Assembly (NCBI GenBank): GCA_963799245.1
Contig: CAWCWN010000005.1
Location: 124,001-188,000, forward strand
Origin: CAWCWN01 sp963799245
GTDB taxonomy: Bacteria > Chloroflexota > Ktedonobacteria > Ktedonobacterales > Ktedonobacteraceae
Length of the DNA stretch: 64,000 bases
Direction: 5' to 3'
How positions within the stretch are numbered: position 1 is the stretch's first letter; every line of letters begins with the position of its first letter. Positions 1 to 8,111 of this stretch are shown piece by piece. The position numbers and the translations under genes are program-made. The notes below the pieces were generated by a model. That model saw only the letters and a list, made by a program, of their open reading frames with translations, did no database searches and was not told the origin of the DNA.

Positions 1-472
1 CTCTGAACGAGAAGGATTGCCTGTTGGAGAGAATGCCCCGGCCTTCGACTACACGCCTGTAAACGGGATCTCACGTGCACCTGCCCGTTTTGAACCTCAG
101 GGAAGATGGTCGCTGCTCGTGTTTGCGGACCCTACTTGCTTCAGTTGCCAGGGCACTCTCGTCGCACTTGGACGGATGGCTCCGAAATTAGAACAGACGT
201 TGCGCGTGCTCGTGGCAACAACTGCTGAACCCGCTCAGCTGGCTTCGGCAGAGGCGTTTCAGACAGAAACTGTCGCTATCAGCCGTGTACGTAGTGATGT
301 GCCCTCTCGGCTGTATCGCACACGCGTTACGCCATTCGGCTATCTGATCGATCCAGCAGGGAAGATTCGTGCCAGGGAGGTCGCAGCCGACGATGCCTCC
401 ATCCGCAAGATATTGCCTAAGGTAGGCCGCAGCGCCATCAGTGTAGACAATATAGAATCTACCATTTCTTAA
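1..472 (+). CDS. MauD-like thioredoxin-fold protein (5' end outside window)
   Basis: The reading frame is open to the window edge, so the N-terminus is missing and the TTG at 17 is probably not the true start. The visible part has the MauD/TlpA layout: a 'PVGENAPAFDY' entry segment, then a thioredoxin core with the redox motif CFSC in 'FADPTCFSCQ', and a cis-Pro-like 'VTPFGYLID' loop near the end. MauD-family proteins are membrane- or envelope-linked thiol oxidoreductases needed to form the many disulfides of the methylamine dehydrogenase light chain. The next gene encodes a secreted protein with 22 cysteines, so a role in its disulfide formation is a reasonable inference. Confidence 0.8.
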   Translation, partial: SEREGLPVGENAPAFDYTPVNGISRAPARFEPQGRWSLLVFADPTCFSCQGTLVALGRMAPKLEQTLRVLVATTAEPAQLASAEAFQTETVAISRVRSDVPSRLYRTRVTPFGYLIDPAGKIRAREVAADDASIRKILPKVGRSAISVDNIESTIS

Positions 473-558
473 AGAATACGGTCGATGTGCAGCGTTGAGG
501 TCACGCCAGGCGCAAAGATGCTTTTTTCGTGAAGGTTGTCTCTTTAGGAAGGTATACA

Positions 559-1053
559 ATGCTTGAGGATTTTGACAAGCATGTCAGCATCTTATCCGAA
601 TCGCTTGCACGGATGCTCACCCGCCGCAAGATGGCGGGTACGACCGTAAAGGGCCTCTTTGCCACAGTTGCAGCTGCGACGCTTGGGCAACTCCCAAACC
701 TTGGAGAGGTCCATGCCTCATGCCATTGCGCGTGCGATGACTGTTGGACGACTGGTTACCCCTGTGATCACATAGGCTATCCCTGTCCCCCTCATTACTG
801 CCCATCAGGCTGTGTCACCTGTTATATCGGTGATTGCGGGGGATGGTGCACCTACACGAGCGGTACATGGGTCTCATGCAGTGACCTGGGGAAGTGTGGT
901 AGAGGCTACAGAATTTGCAGAGACTGCAAGTGTCCTCACTGTTCACACAAATGTTCCTGCCTCAGCGCTATCGTCTGTGAAAATTGCTGTACAGCGCAAG
1001 ATGTCAGAAGCGAGATGGCACGTCTTGCCGCTATGGCACCTGGGAGCGCGTGA
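559..1053 (+). CDS. Secreted cysteine-rich protein resembling methylamine dehydrogenase light chain
   Basis: I chose the ATG at 559 because AGGAAGG lies 6 bases upstream; an in-frame GTG at 529 lacks this. The 164-residue product begins with a twin-arginine-like leader (RRKMAGTTVKGLFA followed by an Ala-rich stretch), then a region with 22 Cys in about 95 residues. The segment 'TWVSC...GYRICRDC' resembles the part of the MauA light chain holding the first tryptophan of the tryptophan tryptophylquinone cofactor ('SWVASC...YRDCC'). I see no counterpart of the second tryptophan, so TTQ itself is unlikely. It lies 86 bases after a MauD-like gene. Homology to MauA is an inference from this motif, cysteine density and context. 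Confidence 0.7.
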   Translation: MLEDFDKHVSILSESLARMLTRRKMAGTTVKGLFATVAAATLGQLPNLGEVHASCHCACDDCWTTGYPCDHIGYPCPPHYCPSGCVTCYIGDCGGWCTYTSGTWVSCSDLGKCGRGYRICRDCKCPHCSHKCSCLSAIVCENCCTAQDVRSEMARLAAMAPGSA

Positions 1054-1055
1054 GT

Positions 1056-1235
1056 ATGATAGCAGCATGGACTACGCAGCGTTCTGTGCGGATCTTCCTG
1101 GCTGTGAGCACGCTCTCCGGCGGCTTCGTGGTGGCGGCGCTGCTTATACGCCAGCAGGAATTCGCCCTTGCCACCGCGATCTTTGCGATCAGCCTGGCTG
1201 CGCTTGTGGGTATGGGGAAACAGGCTACAGCTTGA
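1056..1235 (+). CDS. Small two-helix membrane protein
   Basis: A 59-residue product starting at ATG 1056, two bases after the stop of the Cys-rich gene (a GTG at 1050 overlapping that stop is the alternative). It has two hydrophobic stretches, 'IFLAVSTLSGGFVVAALLI' and 'ALATAIFAISLAALVGM', with a short polar loop between them. Tight spacing suggests translational coupling in the MauD cassette. I do not recognise a family. Confidence 0.5.
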   Translation: MIAAWTTQRSVRIFLAVSTLSGGFVVAALLIRQQEFALATAIFAISLAALVGMGKQATA

Positions 1236-1262
1236 GGATTCAACGCGGCGACGAGTGCCGCG

Positions 1263-1847
1263 TTGTCCTCCGGGAGAGGATACGCGCTGAGAACGGCCAT
1301 CTATATCGCCGCGTATGTGCTAGCGGCTGCGTTTGTGTGGGGAATAATAGGCATTGTCTGCGCTTGGGTGAGTAGCATTCCTTTAATGATGCCACTGGTC
1401 GCCTTAGCATACGGGCTCTGGTTCGGGCTGCTCGAAGCGCTGGGGCTGCCCTCGCGGGCGCCTGGTCTTGCGTGGCAGATCCCCTCAGGCTGGATTGATG
1501 GGCGCCCGTGGGTGTTCCAGACCGTCACCTGGGGAGCGACGCTGGGACCAGGACTACTGACAAGAAACCCATATGCTGGTATGTGGCTTTTGCCGCTGCT
1601 GCTCACACTCCATCACAGTCTGTTGATAGCGGTAGTTGTCGGCGTGGCTGTCGGCGCAGTACATGGCGGTGCGCGTGTTCTAGGTGTGCTGAGCAATCGC
1701 AAACGGATAGATGCCGATACGGAGTACTACCATCTGCAGATCGTGGGAGCGCAGTTGCGCTGGCAGTACTTCGACGGCCTGGCTCTGCTACTCGCGGCAG
1801 GAGCTCTTGCGGCATATGTTCTCGCTTTGTTGGGCAAGATTGTTTAG
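1263..1847 (+). CDS. Polytopic membrane protein of the MauD cassette
   Basis: A 194-residue protein with about five hydrophobic segments, and a conserved-looking loop 'LGPGLLTRNPYAGMW' between the second and third. Start taken as TTG 1263; there is no strong ribosome binding site and the next Met is inside the second membrane segment, so the start is uncertain. MauE proteins that partner MauD are of similar size and also polytopic, but I cannot show that this is one. Co-directional with and 27 bases after the preceding gene. Confidence 0.6.
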   Translation: MSSGRGYALRTAIYIAAYVLAAAFVWGIIGIVCAWVSSIPLMMPLVALAYGLWFGLLEALGLPSRAPGLAWQIPSGWIDGRPWVFQTVTWGATLGPGLLTRNPYAGMWLLPLLLTLHHSLLIAVVVGVAVGAVHGGARVLGVLSNRKRIDADTEYYHLQIVGAQLRWQYFDGLALLLAAGALAAYVLALLGKIV

Positions 1848-1997
1848 CGCTTTAACTGGTGCACTGGCTACATAAAATGGTCCCGTGCTGGCTGCTGGAG
1901 ACTGTACGCTGCGCTGGCCTGGCAGGGATGGGAGACCTGCCGCCAGAAAATGCTCTCTGGCAACTACGACCTGGTCGTTCTGGACGAGATGACCTAA
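1848..1997 (+). pseudogene. cobO: cobO (cob(I)alamin adenosyltransferase) remnant
   Basis: In frame 3 from about 1896 to the TAA at 1995 the translation reads 'WRLYAALAWQGWETC' then 'NYDLVVLDEMT'. This matches the CobO/BtuR segment around the LVVLDE Walker-B-like strand. The Walker A N-terminal half and the rest of the C-terminus are absent, and the frame stops straight after the motif. It sits directly upstream of three cobalamin genes, which supports the identification. It looks like debris of a former or replaced cobO. Confidence 0.6.
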
Positions 1998-2062
1998 CCG
2001 GGCCGGTGTCAAAGCGCAAAAAGGGATCGAGTTCTAGCATGAAGCTGAGCAAGGAGAGGTCA

Positions 2063-3040
2063 ATGAGAGGAGCTGCACTGGAAGAAGGGGCCGCGGTCTT
2101 GGTAGCACTTGGGCTGGACCTTCTGGGTGAACCGCCTGCCGACTGGCACCCGGTTGTCTGGTTCGGCAAGGTGATACAATGCCTGGAACGAGCCGCTCCC
2201 CGGGGCCGCATTCCTCAGTTGCTGTATGGCGTGGTCATGCTGGTGCTGGCTGCTCCCGCTGCCTTCCTTCCGGTGTCGATCGTTCACCGGCTCGCAAAGC
2301 GGGTACGAGCAGAAGCGAGCCGGCGTGGTTGTGCTTACAGCGGCCCCGTCCTGTATGCGCTAATTGAGGGTGCTGGTCTCAAACCTTTTTTTGCCTTGCG
2401 CCTGCTGGCCGAAGCAGGACGTTCGGTACGACTGTCCCTTGAGCAAGGTAACCTGCCTGACGCACGGCATGCGCTGCAGAGCCTGGTCAGCCGAGAGCGC
2501 TCCGAGCTTACGGCAGAACTGGCGGGGGCAGCAGCCATCGAGTCATTGGCCGAGAATCTGAGCGACTCGATCGTCGCACCGCTCCTGTATTACACGTTGT
2601 TTGGCTTACCTGGTGCAGCCGCGTATCGCCTGTTCAACACATTTGACTCGATGGTCGGCTATCATGGTCAGTATGAATACCTGGGCAAAGCAGCAGCCCG
2701 GCTAGACGATGTGCTGAACGTGCTTCCGGCCAGGCTGACTGCCCTGCTCATTATTGCGCTCGCCCCGCTCTTCGGCGGTAATCGGCTCAAAGCCTGGCAG
2801 ATCTGGCGGCGTGACGCCCGGAGGACTGCCAGTCCTAACGCCGGGCATCCCATGGCCGCTGCTGCCGGTGCACTGGGCCTGCAATTGAAGAAGGTCGGCC
2901 ATTACAGACTTGGCAACAACGACAAGGCCATCACCGCCTCGAGCTTACGGCAGGCTGAGCGGATGGTGTGGAGCATTGGGTGTGTCATCGTCTTCCTCAC
3001 AGCACTGTTCAAAACGCTCTGGAGTACTCAGCATGGATAA
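2063..3040 (+). CDS. cbiB: Adenosylcobinamide-phosphate synthase CbiB/CobD
   Basis: Integral membrane enzyme that attaches aminopropanol (or its phosphate) to adenosylcobyric acid, forming adenosylcobinamide (phosphate). The start at 2063 is preceded by AAGGAG with 6-base spacing; an ATG at 2039 is the alternative. The 325-residue product has the family's usual length and landmarks: 'ADWHPVVWFGK' near the N-terminus, 'AAIESLAENLSDSIVAPLLYY' in the centre, 'FNTFDSMVGYHG' and 'SPNAGHPMAAAAGALG'. It overlaps the next gene by 8 bases, so it is the first intact gene of a cbiB-cobC-cobQ operon. Confidence 0.93.
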   Translation: MRGAALEEGAAVLVALGLDLLGEPPADWHPVVWFGKVIQCLERAAPRGRIPQLLYGVVMLVLAAPAAFLPVSIVHRLAKRVRAEASRRGCAYSGPVLYALIEGAGLKPFFALRLLAEAGRSVRLSLEQGNLPDARHALQSLVSRERSELTAELAGAAAIESLAENLSDSIVAPLLYYTLFGLPGAAAYRLFNTFDSMVGYHGQYEYLGKAAARLDDVLNVLPARLTALLIIALAPLFGGNRLKAWQIWRRDARRTASPNAGHPMAAAAGALGLQLKKVGHYRLGNNDKAITASSLRQAERMVWSIGCVIVFLTALFKTLWSTQHG

Positions 3041-4136
3041 TTCGACAAACAGGGTTGGGCGAGCCGTTCATGGCGCGCTTGATTACGGTGAACTAGAATG
3101 CCTGGGTCTGCACCCCCGGGACGTGCTTGATTTTAGTGTGAATGCCAATCCCTATGGCCTTTCGCCACGTGTGCGAGAAGCTGTGGCAAAGGCCGCCATT
3201 GACCGCTATCCAGACCGTGAGTGCCAGGAACTGCGACGGGCCATTCTCGACTATGAGCTTGCTTCAAGGGATCTTCCACTCGGCTCTATCGTATGTGGAA
3301 ACGGCACCACCGAGCTCATCTGGGCAATAGCCCGTACCTACCTGAAGCCCGGCCTGAAGGCAGGCATTCTCGGTCCTACTTTTAGCGAATATCGCGTGGC
3401 TTGTCTGGCCGCTGGAGCCACAGTGGTTGAATTTCAGGCGCAAGCCAGCGTGTGTTTTCAGCTGGACATGGCGGCAGTCGCTGCCTGGGTAAGCCTGGAA
3501 CAGCCCTCCCTGGTCTGGCTCTGTAATCCGAACAACCCGACCGGCACCTGGTTAGACCGACATCACGTCCAGCTTGTGACAGAAGCCTGTCAAATGGTTG
3601 GCGCAATGTTCGTGATCGATGAGGCGTACTGGCGCTTTGTCTTTCCGCACGAGGCATACTCGGCGGTCGAGTTGCTAGGTGCCACCAGGAGGCAGCAGGT
3701 CATTGTACTGCGTTCGCTGACGAAAGATTTTGCCCTGGCCGGCTTGCGCCTGGGATACGCCATAGTCACTCCAGAGGTCACCGAAATGCTGAGCGCGCAA
3801 TTGCCATCTTGGAACGTGAATGCTGTGGCACAAGCCGCTGGCATCGCCGCTCTGACCGACCGCGCACATCTCAAAACAACACTGGATCACCTGGCCATTG
3901 AACGCCACGCATTCTTTCAGGCCTTAAGAGACATCGGCCTGCATGTCATCCCCTCGCGCACGCATTTCTGTCTGGTAGAAGTTGGGGATGCTCACCACGT
4001 CCGTCAACAGCTCCTGACCAGAAAAATACTGGTGCGTGATGGTACCTCATTTGGTCTCCCCCAGTTCGTTCGTGTCGCCACGCGCCCTCTGGGCGACTGG
4101 CAACAGTTACTGCTCGCTTTGCAGGAGATCGTATGA
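3033..4136 (+). CDS. cobC: L-threonine-O-3-phosphate decarboxylase (histidinol-phosphate aminotransferase fold)
   Basis: PLP fold-type I enzyme that supplies (R)-1-aminopropan-2-ol phosphate for the cobalamin loop (CobD in Salmonella nomenclature). The ATG at 3033 overlaps the cbiB stop and has GGAG 8 bases upstream, giving 367 residues. Motifs include 'DFSVNANPYG', 'WLCNPNNPTGTW', 'IDEAYW' and the PLP-lysine region 'LRSLTKDFALAGLRLGY'. The sequence alone resembles HisC; position between cbiB and cobQ decides for the cobalamin function. It overlaps cobQ by 4 bases (ATGA). Confidence 0.9.
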   Translation: MDNSTNRVGRAVHGALDYGELECLGLHPRDVLDFSVNANPYGLSPRVREAVAKAAIDRYPDRECQELRRAILDYELASRDLPLGSIVCGNGTTELIWAIARTYLKPGLKAGILGPTFSEYRVACLAAGATVVEFQAQASVCFQLDMAAVAAWVSLEQPSLVWLCNPNNPTGTWLDRHHVQLVTEACQMVGAMFVIDEAYWRFVFPHEAYSAVELLGATRRQQVIVLRSLTKDFALAGLRLGYAIVTPEVTEMLSAQLPSWNVNAVAQAAGIAALTDRAHLKTTLDHLAIERHAFFQALRDIGLHVIPSRTHFCLVEVGDAHHVRQQLLTRKILVRDGTSFGLPQFVRVATRPLGDWQQLLLALQEIV

Positions 4137-5689
4137 GGCAAGCAAAGACACTCATGGTACAGGGGACGGCCTCAACAGTGGGGAAGAGCACGCTGGTAAC
4201 GGGCTTGTGCCGCATGTTCACACAAGATGGCTGGCGGGTCGCTCCATTCAAGGCACAGAATATGGCCCTGAATGCATTCGTGACCCAAGGTGGCGGCGAG
4301 ATAGGCCGGGCACAGGCGATACAGGCAGAAGCGGCATGTGTCGAGCCCACCGTAGAGATGAACCCGATCTTACTCAAGCCGGAAGGCCCGTCTCGCAGTC
4401 AGGTGATCGTTCTAGGCCGTCCGCTGGGCGCGCTGGAGGCGCGTGAATACTATCGCAATCGTTCCGGATTGTTTGAGGTTGTGCGCCAGGCTCTTGCCAG
4501 ACTGCGGGAGGAGTACGATCTGGTCCTGATTGAAGGGGCGGGCAGCCCGGTCGAACTGAATCTTGCCGAGTCCGATCTGGTCAATATGCCAGTAGCTGGC
4601 TTGGCGGAGGCCCCAGTGCTGCTGGTGGGCGATATCGACCGGGGCGGGATCTTCGCCTCTCTTCTGGGCACGCTGATGCTGCTGCAGCCTGAAGATCGGG
4701 CCCGTGTGAAGGGACTGGTCGTAAATAAATTTCGCGGCGATCTCTCGCTCTGGCAGTCAGGTGAACAGCTCCTCGCCGACCGAAGTGGCGTACCCGTATT
4801 GGGTACAGTTCCTTTCTTCAACGATATTCGCATCGCGGAAGAGGACTCAGTAGCACTGGACGAGGGAACGGCATCGGTGTTGCTGCAGCGTCAACAGCAC
4901 CAGAGTGGTAGTCTGCTCGAAGTCGTTGTGGTGCGTCTGCCTTACCTGAGCAACTACGATGAATTTGATGCGTTGGCTACTGAACCTTTGGTGCGCTTGC
5001 GCTTTGCTGGCAGCCCGATCGAGCTGCCAGCCCAACCTGACCTGATCATCCTGCCCGGTACGAAAAATACTCTCTCTGACCTGACCTGGCTCTGGCGGCA
5101 GGGGCTCGCGCAGCATATCCGGCAGTGCGCGCAACAGGGCAGTGCCGTGCTGGGTCTCTGCGGTGGGTACCAGATGCTGGGCGAACGCCTGAGTGACTTC
5201 GTTGGTGCCGAAGCAGATGCTGGGACGGTCGAGCCTGGCCTGAACCTGCTGCCAGTCGAAACCTTTTTCGAGCCGATCAGCGAAAAGATCACGCAACGGA
5301 GTGAAGCTCGGGTAGATGCCTCTGCTGTACGTGGCCTCTTTGCCAACATGCATGGGCAACGCTTTCAGGCATACCAGATTCACGTAGGGCGTACGCTGAC
5401 AACAGGAAGGAATGGCCAGGCTGGCACGTACGCTTTTGAAACATCTCCCATGGGCAAAGATGGCTGGCTCAGTGCCGACGGTTGGCGCGCAGGATGCTAT
5501 TTACACGGCTTGTTCGAGAATGACAACTTCCGGCAGAACATGATAGTTGCCCTGGCAGGGCGGCGCTCCGCTCAGCCTGTCGTGCCAGAGAGGGTGAGCT
5601 TCAACCGTCAAGTTGAATATGACAAGTTGGCTGGTTTACTGCGTCAACACATAGATATCCATCGGCTCAAAGCTCTTTGCAGGCTCTAG
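4133..5689 (+). CDS. cobQ: Adenosylcobyric acid synthase CobQ/CbiP
   Basis: Glutamine-dependent enzyme that amidates side chains b, d, e and g of adenosylcobyrinic acid a,c-diamide. The 518-residue length is typical. The N-terminal dethiobiotin-synthetase-like P-loop reads 'VQGTASTVGKSTLV', followed by 'FKAQNMALNAFVT'; the class I glutamine amidotransferase domain has its nucleophile in 'LGLCGGYQMLG' (about Cys343) and a late 'CYLHGLFEN' histidine. Start ATG 4133 is translationally coupled to cobC. Last gene of the operon. Confidence 0.95.
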   Translation: MRQAKTLMVQGTASTVGKSTLVTGLCRMFTQDGWRVAPFKAQNMALNAFVTQGGGEIGRAQAIQAEAACVEPTVEMNPILLKPEGPSRSQVIVLGRPLGALEAREYYRNRSGLFEVVRQALARLREEYDLVLIEGAGSPVELNLAESDLVNMPVAGLAEAPVLLVGDIDRGGIFASLLGTLMLLQPEDRARVKGLVVNKFRGDLSLWQSGEQLLADRSGVPVLGTVPFFNDIRIAEEDSVALDEGTASVLLQRQQHQSGSLLEVVVVRLPYLSNYDEFDALATEPLVRLRFAGSPIELPAQPDLIILPGTKNTLSDLTWLWRQGLAQHIRQCAQQGSAVLGLCGGYQMLGERLSDFVGAEADAGTVEPGLNLLPVETFFEPISEKITQRSEARVDASAVRGLFANMHGQRFQAYQIHVGRTLTTGRNGQAGTYAFETSPMGKDGWLSADGWRAGCYLHGLFENDNFRQNMIVALAGRRSAQPVVPERVSFNRQVEYDKLAGLLRQHIDIHRLKALCRL

Positions 5690-5701
5690 GTTTCACCGCA
5701 A

Positions 5702-6448
5702 GTGGCATACACGATGTGCGAGAGAATGAGCACCACCCAGATCTGCATTTGGGGAGCTCGTCGAATTATCCACCATCAAGAGAGGCAGTACCAGAACTTG
5801 AAAGGTCACGCGCTGAGCCTGGGGGAATTGGGACGTTACTTTGTCACCTTCCTGGACAATCACGACCAAGTCGGGCAAGACGATAAATGGCGCTTTGCGG
5901 CAGAGGCTCCTGATGCACAAGTGATTGCAGGCATAGGCTATCTACAGTGTGCCCTGGGAGCGTCATGCATCTACTATGGGACGGAGCAAGGATTTGGCGG
6001 GCACGGCCGTGGTGACCAGTTTATTCGGGAACCTATGTTTGACCTGCAGGACCAGGAACGGAACTATCTCAATCCTGGTTGCAGCATATATCAAGAGATT
6101 GCCAGGATTGCTCGCATCAACCAGCAAATAGAGGCCCTGCGCTTCGGGCGCATGTATTTCCGGCAGATTTCGGGGAACGGCCGCGACTTTGGTTTGCCCC
6201 AAGGACAGCCCTGTAGGTTGGCATTTTCCCGCATCCTCGCCTATCAAGAAGTTCTGGTTGCCTACAACACTTCTCCTACTGAGCCGCGGAAGGATTATGT
6301 GATTGTAGACAACACCCTCCATCAAAAGGGTGAGATGATGAAATTCCTCTACGGTAAAGAGGGATGTGTGACGGTTCAAAGCCATCCCACTGCGTTGATG
6401 TTTGTTCAACTTGAGCTTGCGCCGATGCAGTTTGTCATTTTGCAGTGA
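5702..6448 (+). pseudogene. 5'-truncated GH13 alpha-amylase-family fragment
   Basis: About 248 codons that resemble only the C-terminal half of a GH13 glycosidase. Conserved region IV is present ('FVTFLDNHDQVG'), followed by 'GIGYLQCALGASCIYYGTEQ' and a C-terminal beta domain. The preceding barrel with the catalytic Asp nucleophile and Glu acid/base is missing, as only 12 bases separate the frame from the cobQ stop. I infer a deletion or recombination remnant, not a working enzyme. Confidence 0.7.
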
Positions 6449-6515
6449 TTTTGTTGTACCCATGCACAGTACAGGGTTTCGTCCCGTGCCTCGGCGCCAG
6501 ACACGCTGCGTTGAG

Positions 6516-6797
6516 CTACTCCTGGGCCGGGCGTACGTTAGATCTATAAGAGCGCCATTGTTGATCGGCAAGGCCAAGCGCTTCTTTGAGTCGTAATAGA
6601 TCAGCATCATCCAGGCTCTCGCCTGCCTGGCAGCAGTGCTGGCCCAGTTCCTGTTCCTTCAGTGAACGCCTGGTCCTGGTGTAAGCATCCCGTGCTTGCA
6701 GCTGCCGCAGCTCCAGGAGATCCTTGCTCAATATGGCTTGCCACGTATCGAATGGGTTCTTCTCTTTCACGAACCATTGTAGCAGGATTTTCCGCAT
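6516..6797 (-). CDS. Hypothetical small helical protein
   Basis: A 93-residue frame rich in Leu, Gln, Arg and Glu, predicted largely helical ('DLLELRQLQARDAYTRTRRSLKEQE', given here in shortened form as residues about 26-50). Only a weak AAAGAG precedes the ATG. No family recognised. It fills the otherwise empty stretch between the GH13 fragment and the response regulator; it may be real or chance. Confidence 0.35.
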   Translation of the reverse strand: MRKILLQWFVKEKNPFDTWQAILSKDLLELRQLQARDAYTRTRRSLKEQELGQHCCQAGESLDDADLLRLKEALGLADQQWRSYRSNVRPAQE

Positions 6798-6969
6798 ACG
6801 ATGTCTCTTTCATTTCTTCTTATGCTGTCGTACAGCTTGCATGCCCTTTTACCACAGATACCAGTGCGACTCCTGCGCGCCCGCCAGGGCAGGTACGCAG
6901 CGGTATGAGTGATGAAGCGATCTGGTGATACATACGTAGCGAGGTTACCTTGCGGAGCCTGGTCGGTAC

Positions 6970-7422
6970 TCACGCATGCCCCTCCCCCTCAAAAGAGGGA
7001 GCCACCGCTTGTGATGCGTCACTTAAAGCGTTTGAAATCGCGGACATCAGCGTCTGCAGTTTAAAGGGCTTTTCCACGATATTCGCATGAGGAGCGACGT
7101 GTAGAGCTTTTGCCAGATCGGAGCGCGACGCAGCGGTGCAAAGGATAATGGGAAGCCTGCGGGTGCTGGGATGCGAAGTAAGGTGGCGCAACACATCAAC
7201 ACCATGTATATCGGGCAGAGCAAGGTCCAGGATAAGCACCTCTACAGGCAAAGAGGGAAGAGCAATTGATCCATTGTTATGGGGCCTGCCATCTGGCAAC
7301 AGGGCATGCAAGCACGTCTTAGAATCTGCGAAGATGGTCACTTCATGCCCGGCATAATGCAGCAAGGTGGAGCACAGCTTTGCAATACGTATATTGTCTT
7401 CAAGTAATCCTACCTGGGCCAT
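6970..7422 (-). CDS. Single-domain response regulator
   Basis: A 150-residue CheY-like receiver with no output domain. The acidic pair lies in 'LLEDN', the phosphoacceptor is Asp66 in 'LILDLALPD', the Thr/Ser switch is in 'LCTAAS' and the conserved Lys in 'VEKPFK'. It probably relays phosphate or acts by protein-protein contact. No kinase is adjacent, so its partner is unknown. The ribosome binding site is weak (AAAGGA, distant). Confidence 0.88.
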   Translation of the reverse strand: MAQVGLLEDNIRIAKLCSTLLHYAGHEVTIFADSKTCLHALLPDGRPHNNGSIALPSLPVEVLILDLALPDIHGVDVLRHLTSHPSTRRLPIILCTAASRSDLAKALHVAPHANIVEKPFKLQTLMSAISNALSDASQAVAPSFEGEGHA

Positions 7423-7622
7423 AAAAATATGGTATCCTTTTTAACCAGCAACAGTTACTTTCAAATTGTAAAGGTTAGATATAGAACTGTCAAGCATTGC
7501 AATTGCTGAGCTTTTTGGCGAGGCCTCCTGCAGGCTCCACTTCAATTCGACGAAGGGTTGCTGGATGCTGTACAATCTACAATGGTTAAACCAGGCACAC
7601 CCGAGAACTCTGAGAAGGCTTT

Positions 7623-8078
7623 ATGAGTGATATAGACGATGGCAAACGCTCCCCCATTAGTATTGTGCGTTACGGAATGGGCAAAGAGATACAACTGTAT
7701 TTAGATGAACTGGTTGTCACAAGCAGGGAAACAGGGCGGGAAATGCGGCTGCCGTTGGCTGAGATAAAGAGGCTGACGCTGATGCCGGGCGAGTCCATAC
7801 CCTCAAAACTGGTGTTAATGGCCGACCTCTCCGATGATTCAACCATCATCGTAGCCGAGGGTATGAGCAACGCTCGTGACTTCCGGACTATGCTGCCCCA
7901 CCTGATTGAGCTCTGTCCAGACTTACAGCTTGATCCACCCGATATGGGAGAGCAACTGCGCCAGGCGCTCAATAATCGCCGCGCATGGTCATTGACCTGT
8001 TATGGCGCGATTCTACTGCTCTGCATCTTCCTGTTTCTCCTCTACATAGTAGTTACTTACATTGGTGCGCACCATTAA
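7623..8078 (+). CDS. Hypothetical C-terminally anchored membrane protein
   Basis: 151 residues starting at an ATG with AGAAGG upstream. Residues 1-120 are soluble and begin with beta-rich sequence ('EIQLYLDELVVTS', 'LPLAEIKRLTL'), like a small PH-like or DUF domain; residues about 122-147 form one strong membrane helix ending 'IVVTYIGAHH'. It is likely tail-anchored with the N-terminal domain in the cytoplasm. No family assigned. Confidence 0.65.
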   Translation: MSDIDDGKRSPISIVRYGMGKEIQLYLDELVVTSRETGREMRLPLAEIKRLTLMPGESIPSKLVLMADLSDDSTIIVAEGMSNARDFRTMLPHLIELCPDLQLDPPDMGEQLRQALNNRRAWSLTCYGAILLLCIFLFLLYIVVTYIGAHH

Positions 8079-8111
8079 CTTTTTACAGTGAAAGAGAGTC
8101 ATTGAAGATTT

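Noticed and set aside
559..1053. A true methylamine dehydrogenase light chain making TTQ
   Set aside because: The second cofactor Trp and the heavy-chain gene are not seen, so only a resemblance is claimed.
812..1375. A 187-codon frame overlapping the Cys-rich gene
   Set aside because: It lies in another frame across three better-supported genes; its Cys content comes from the same codons read out of phase.
1848..2062. A cobalamin riboswitch ahead of cbiB
   Set aside because: The upstream sequence shows a cobO remnant, and I found no B12-box consensus (GCCACTG-like) in it.
5963..6610. A 215-codon minus-strand frame
   Set aside because: Antisense to the GH13 fragment, whose similarity is clear; no start signal.
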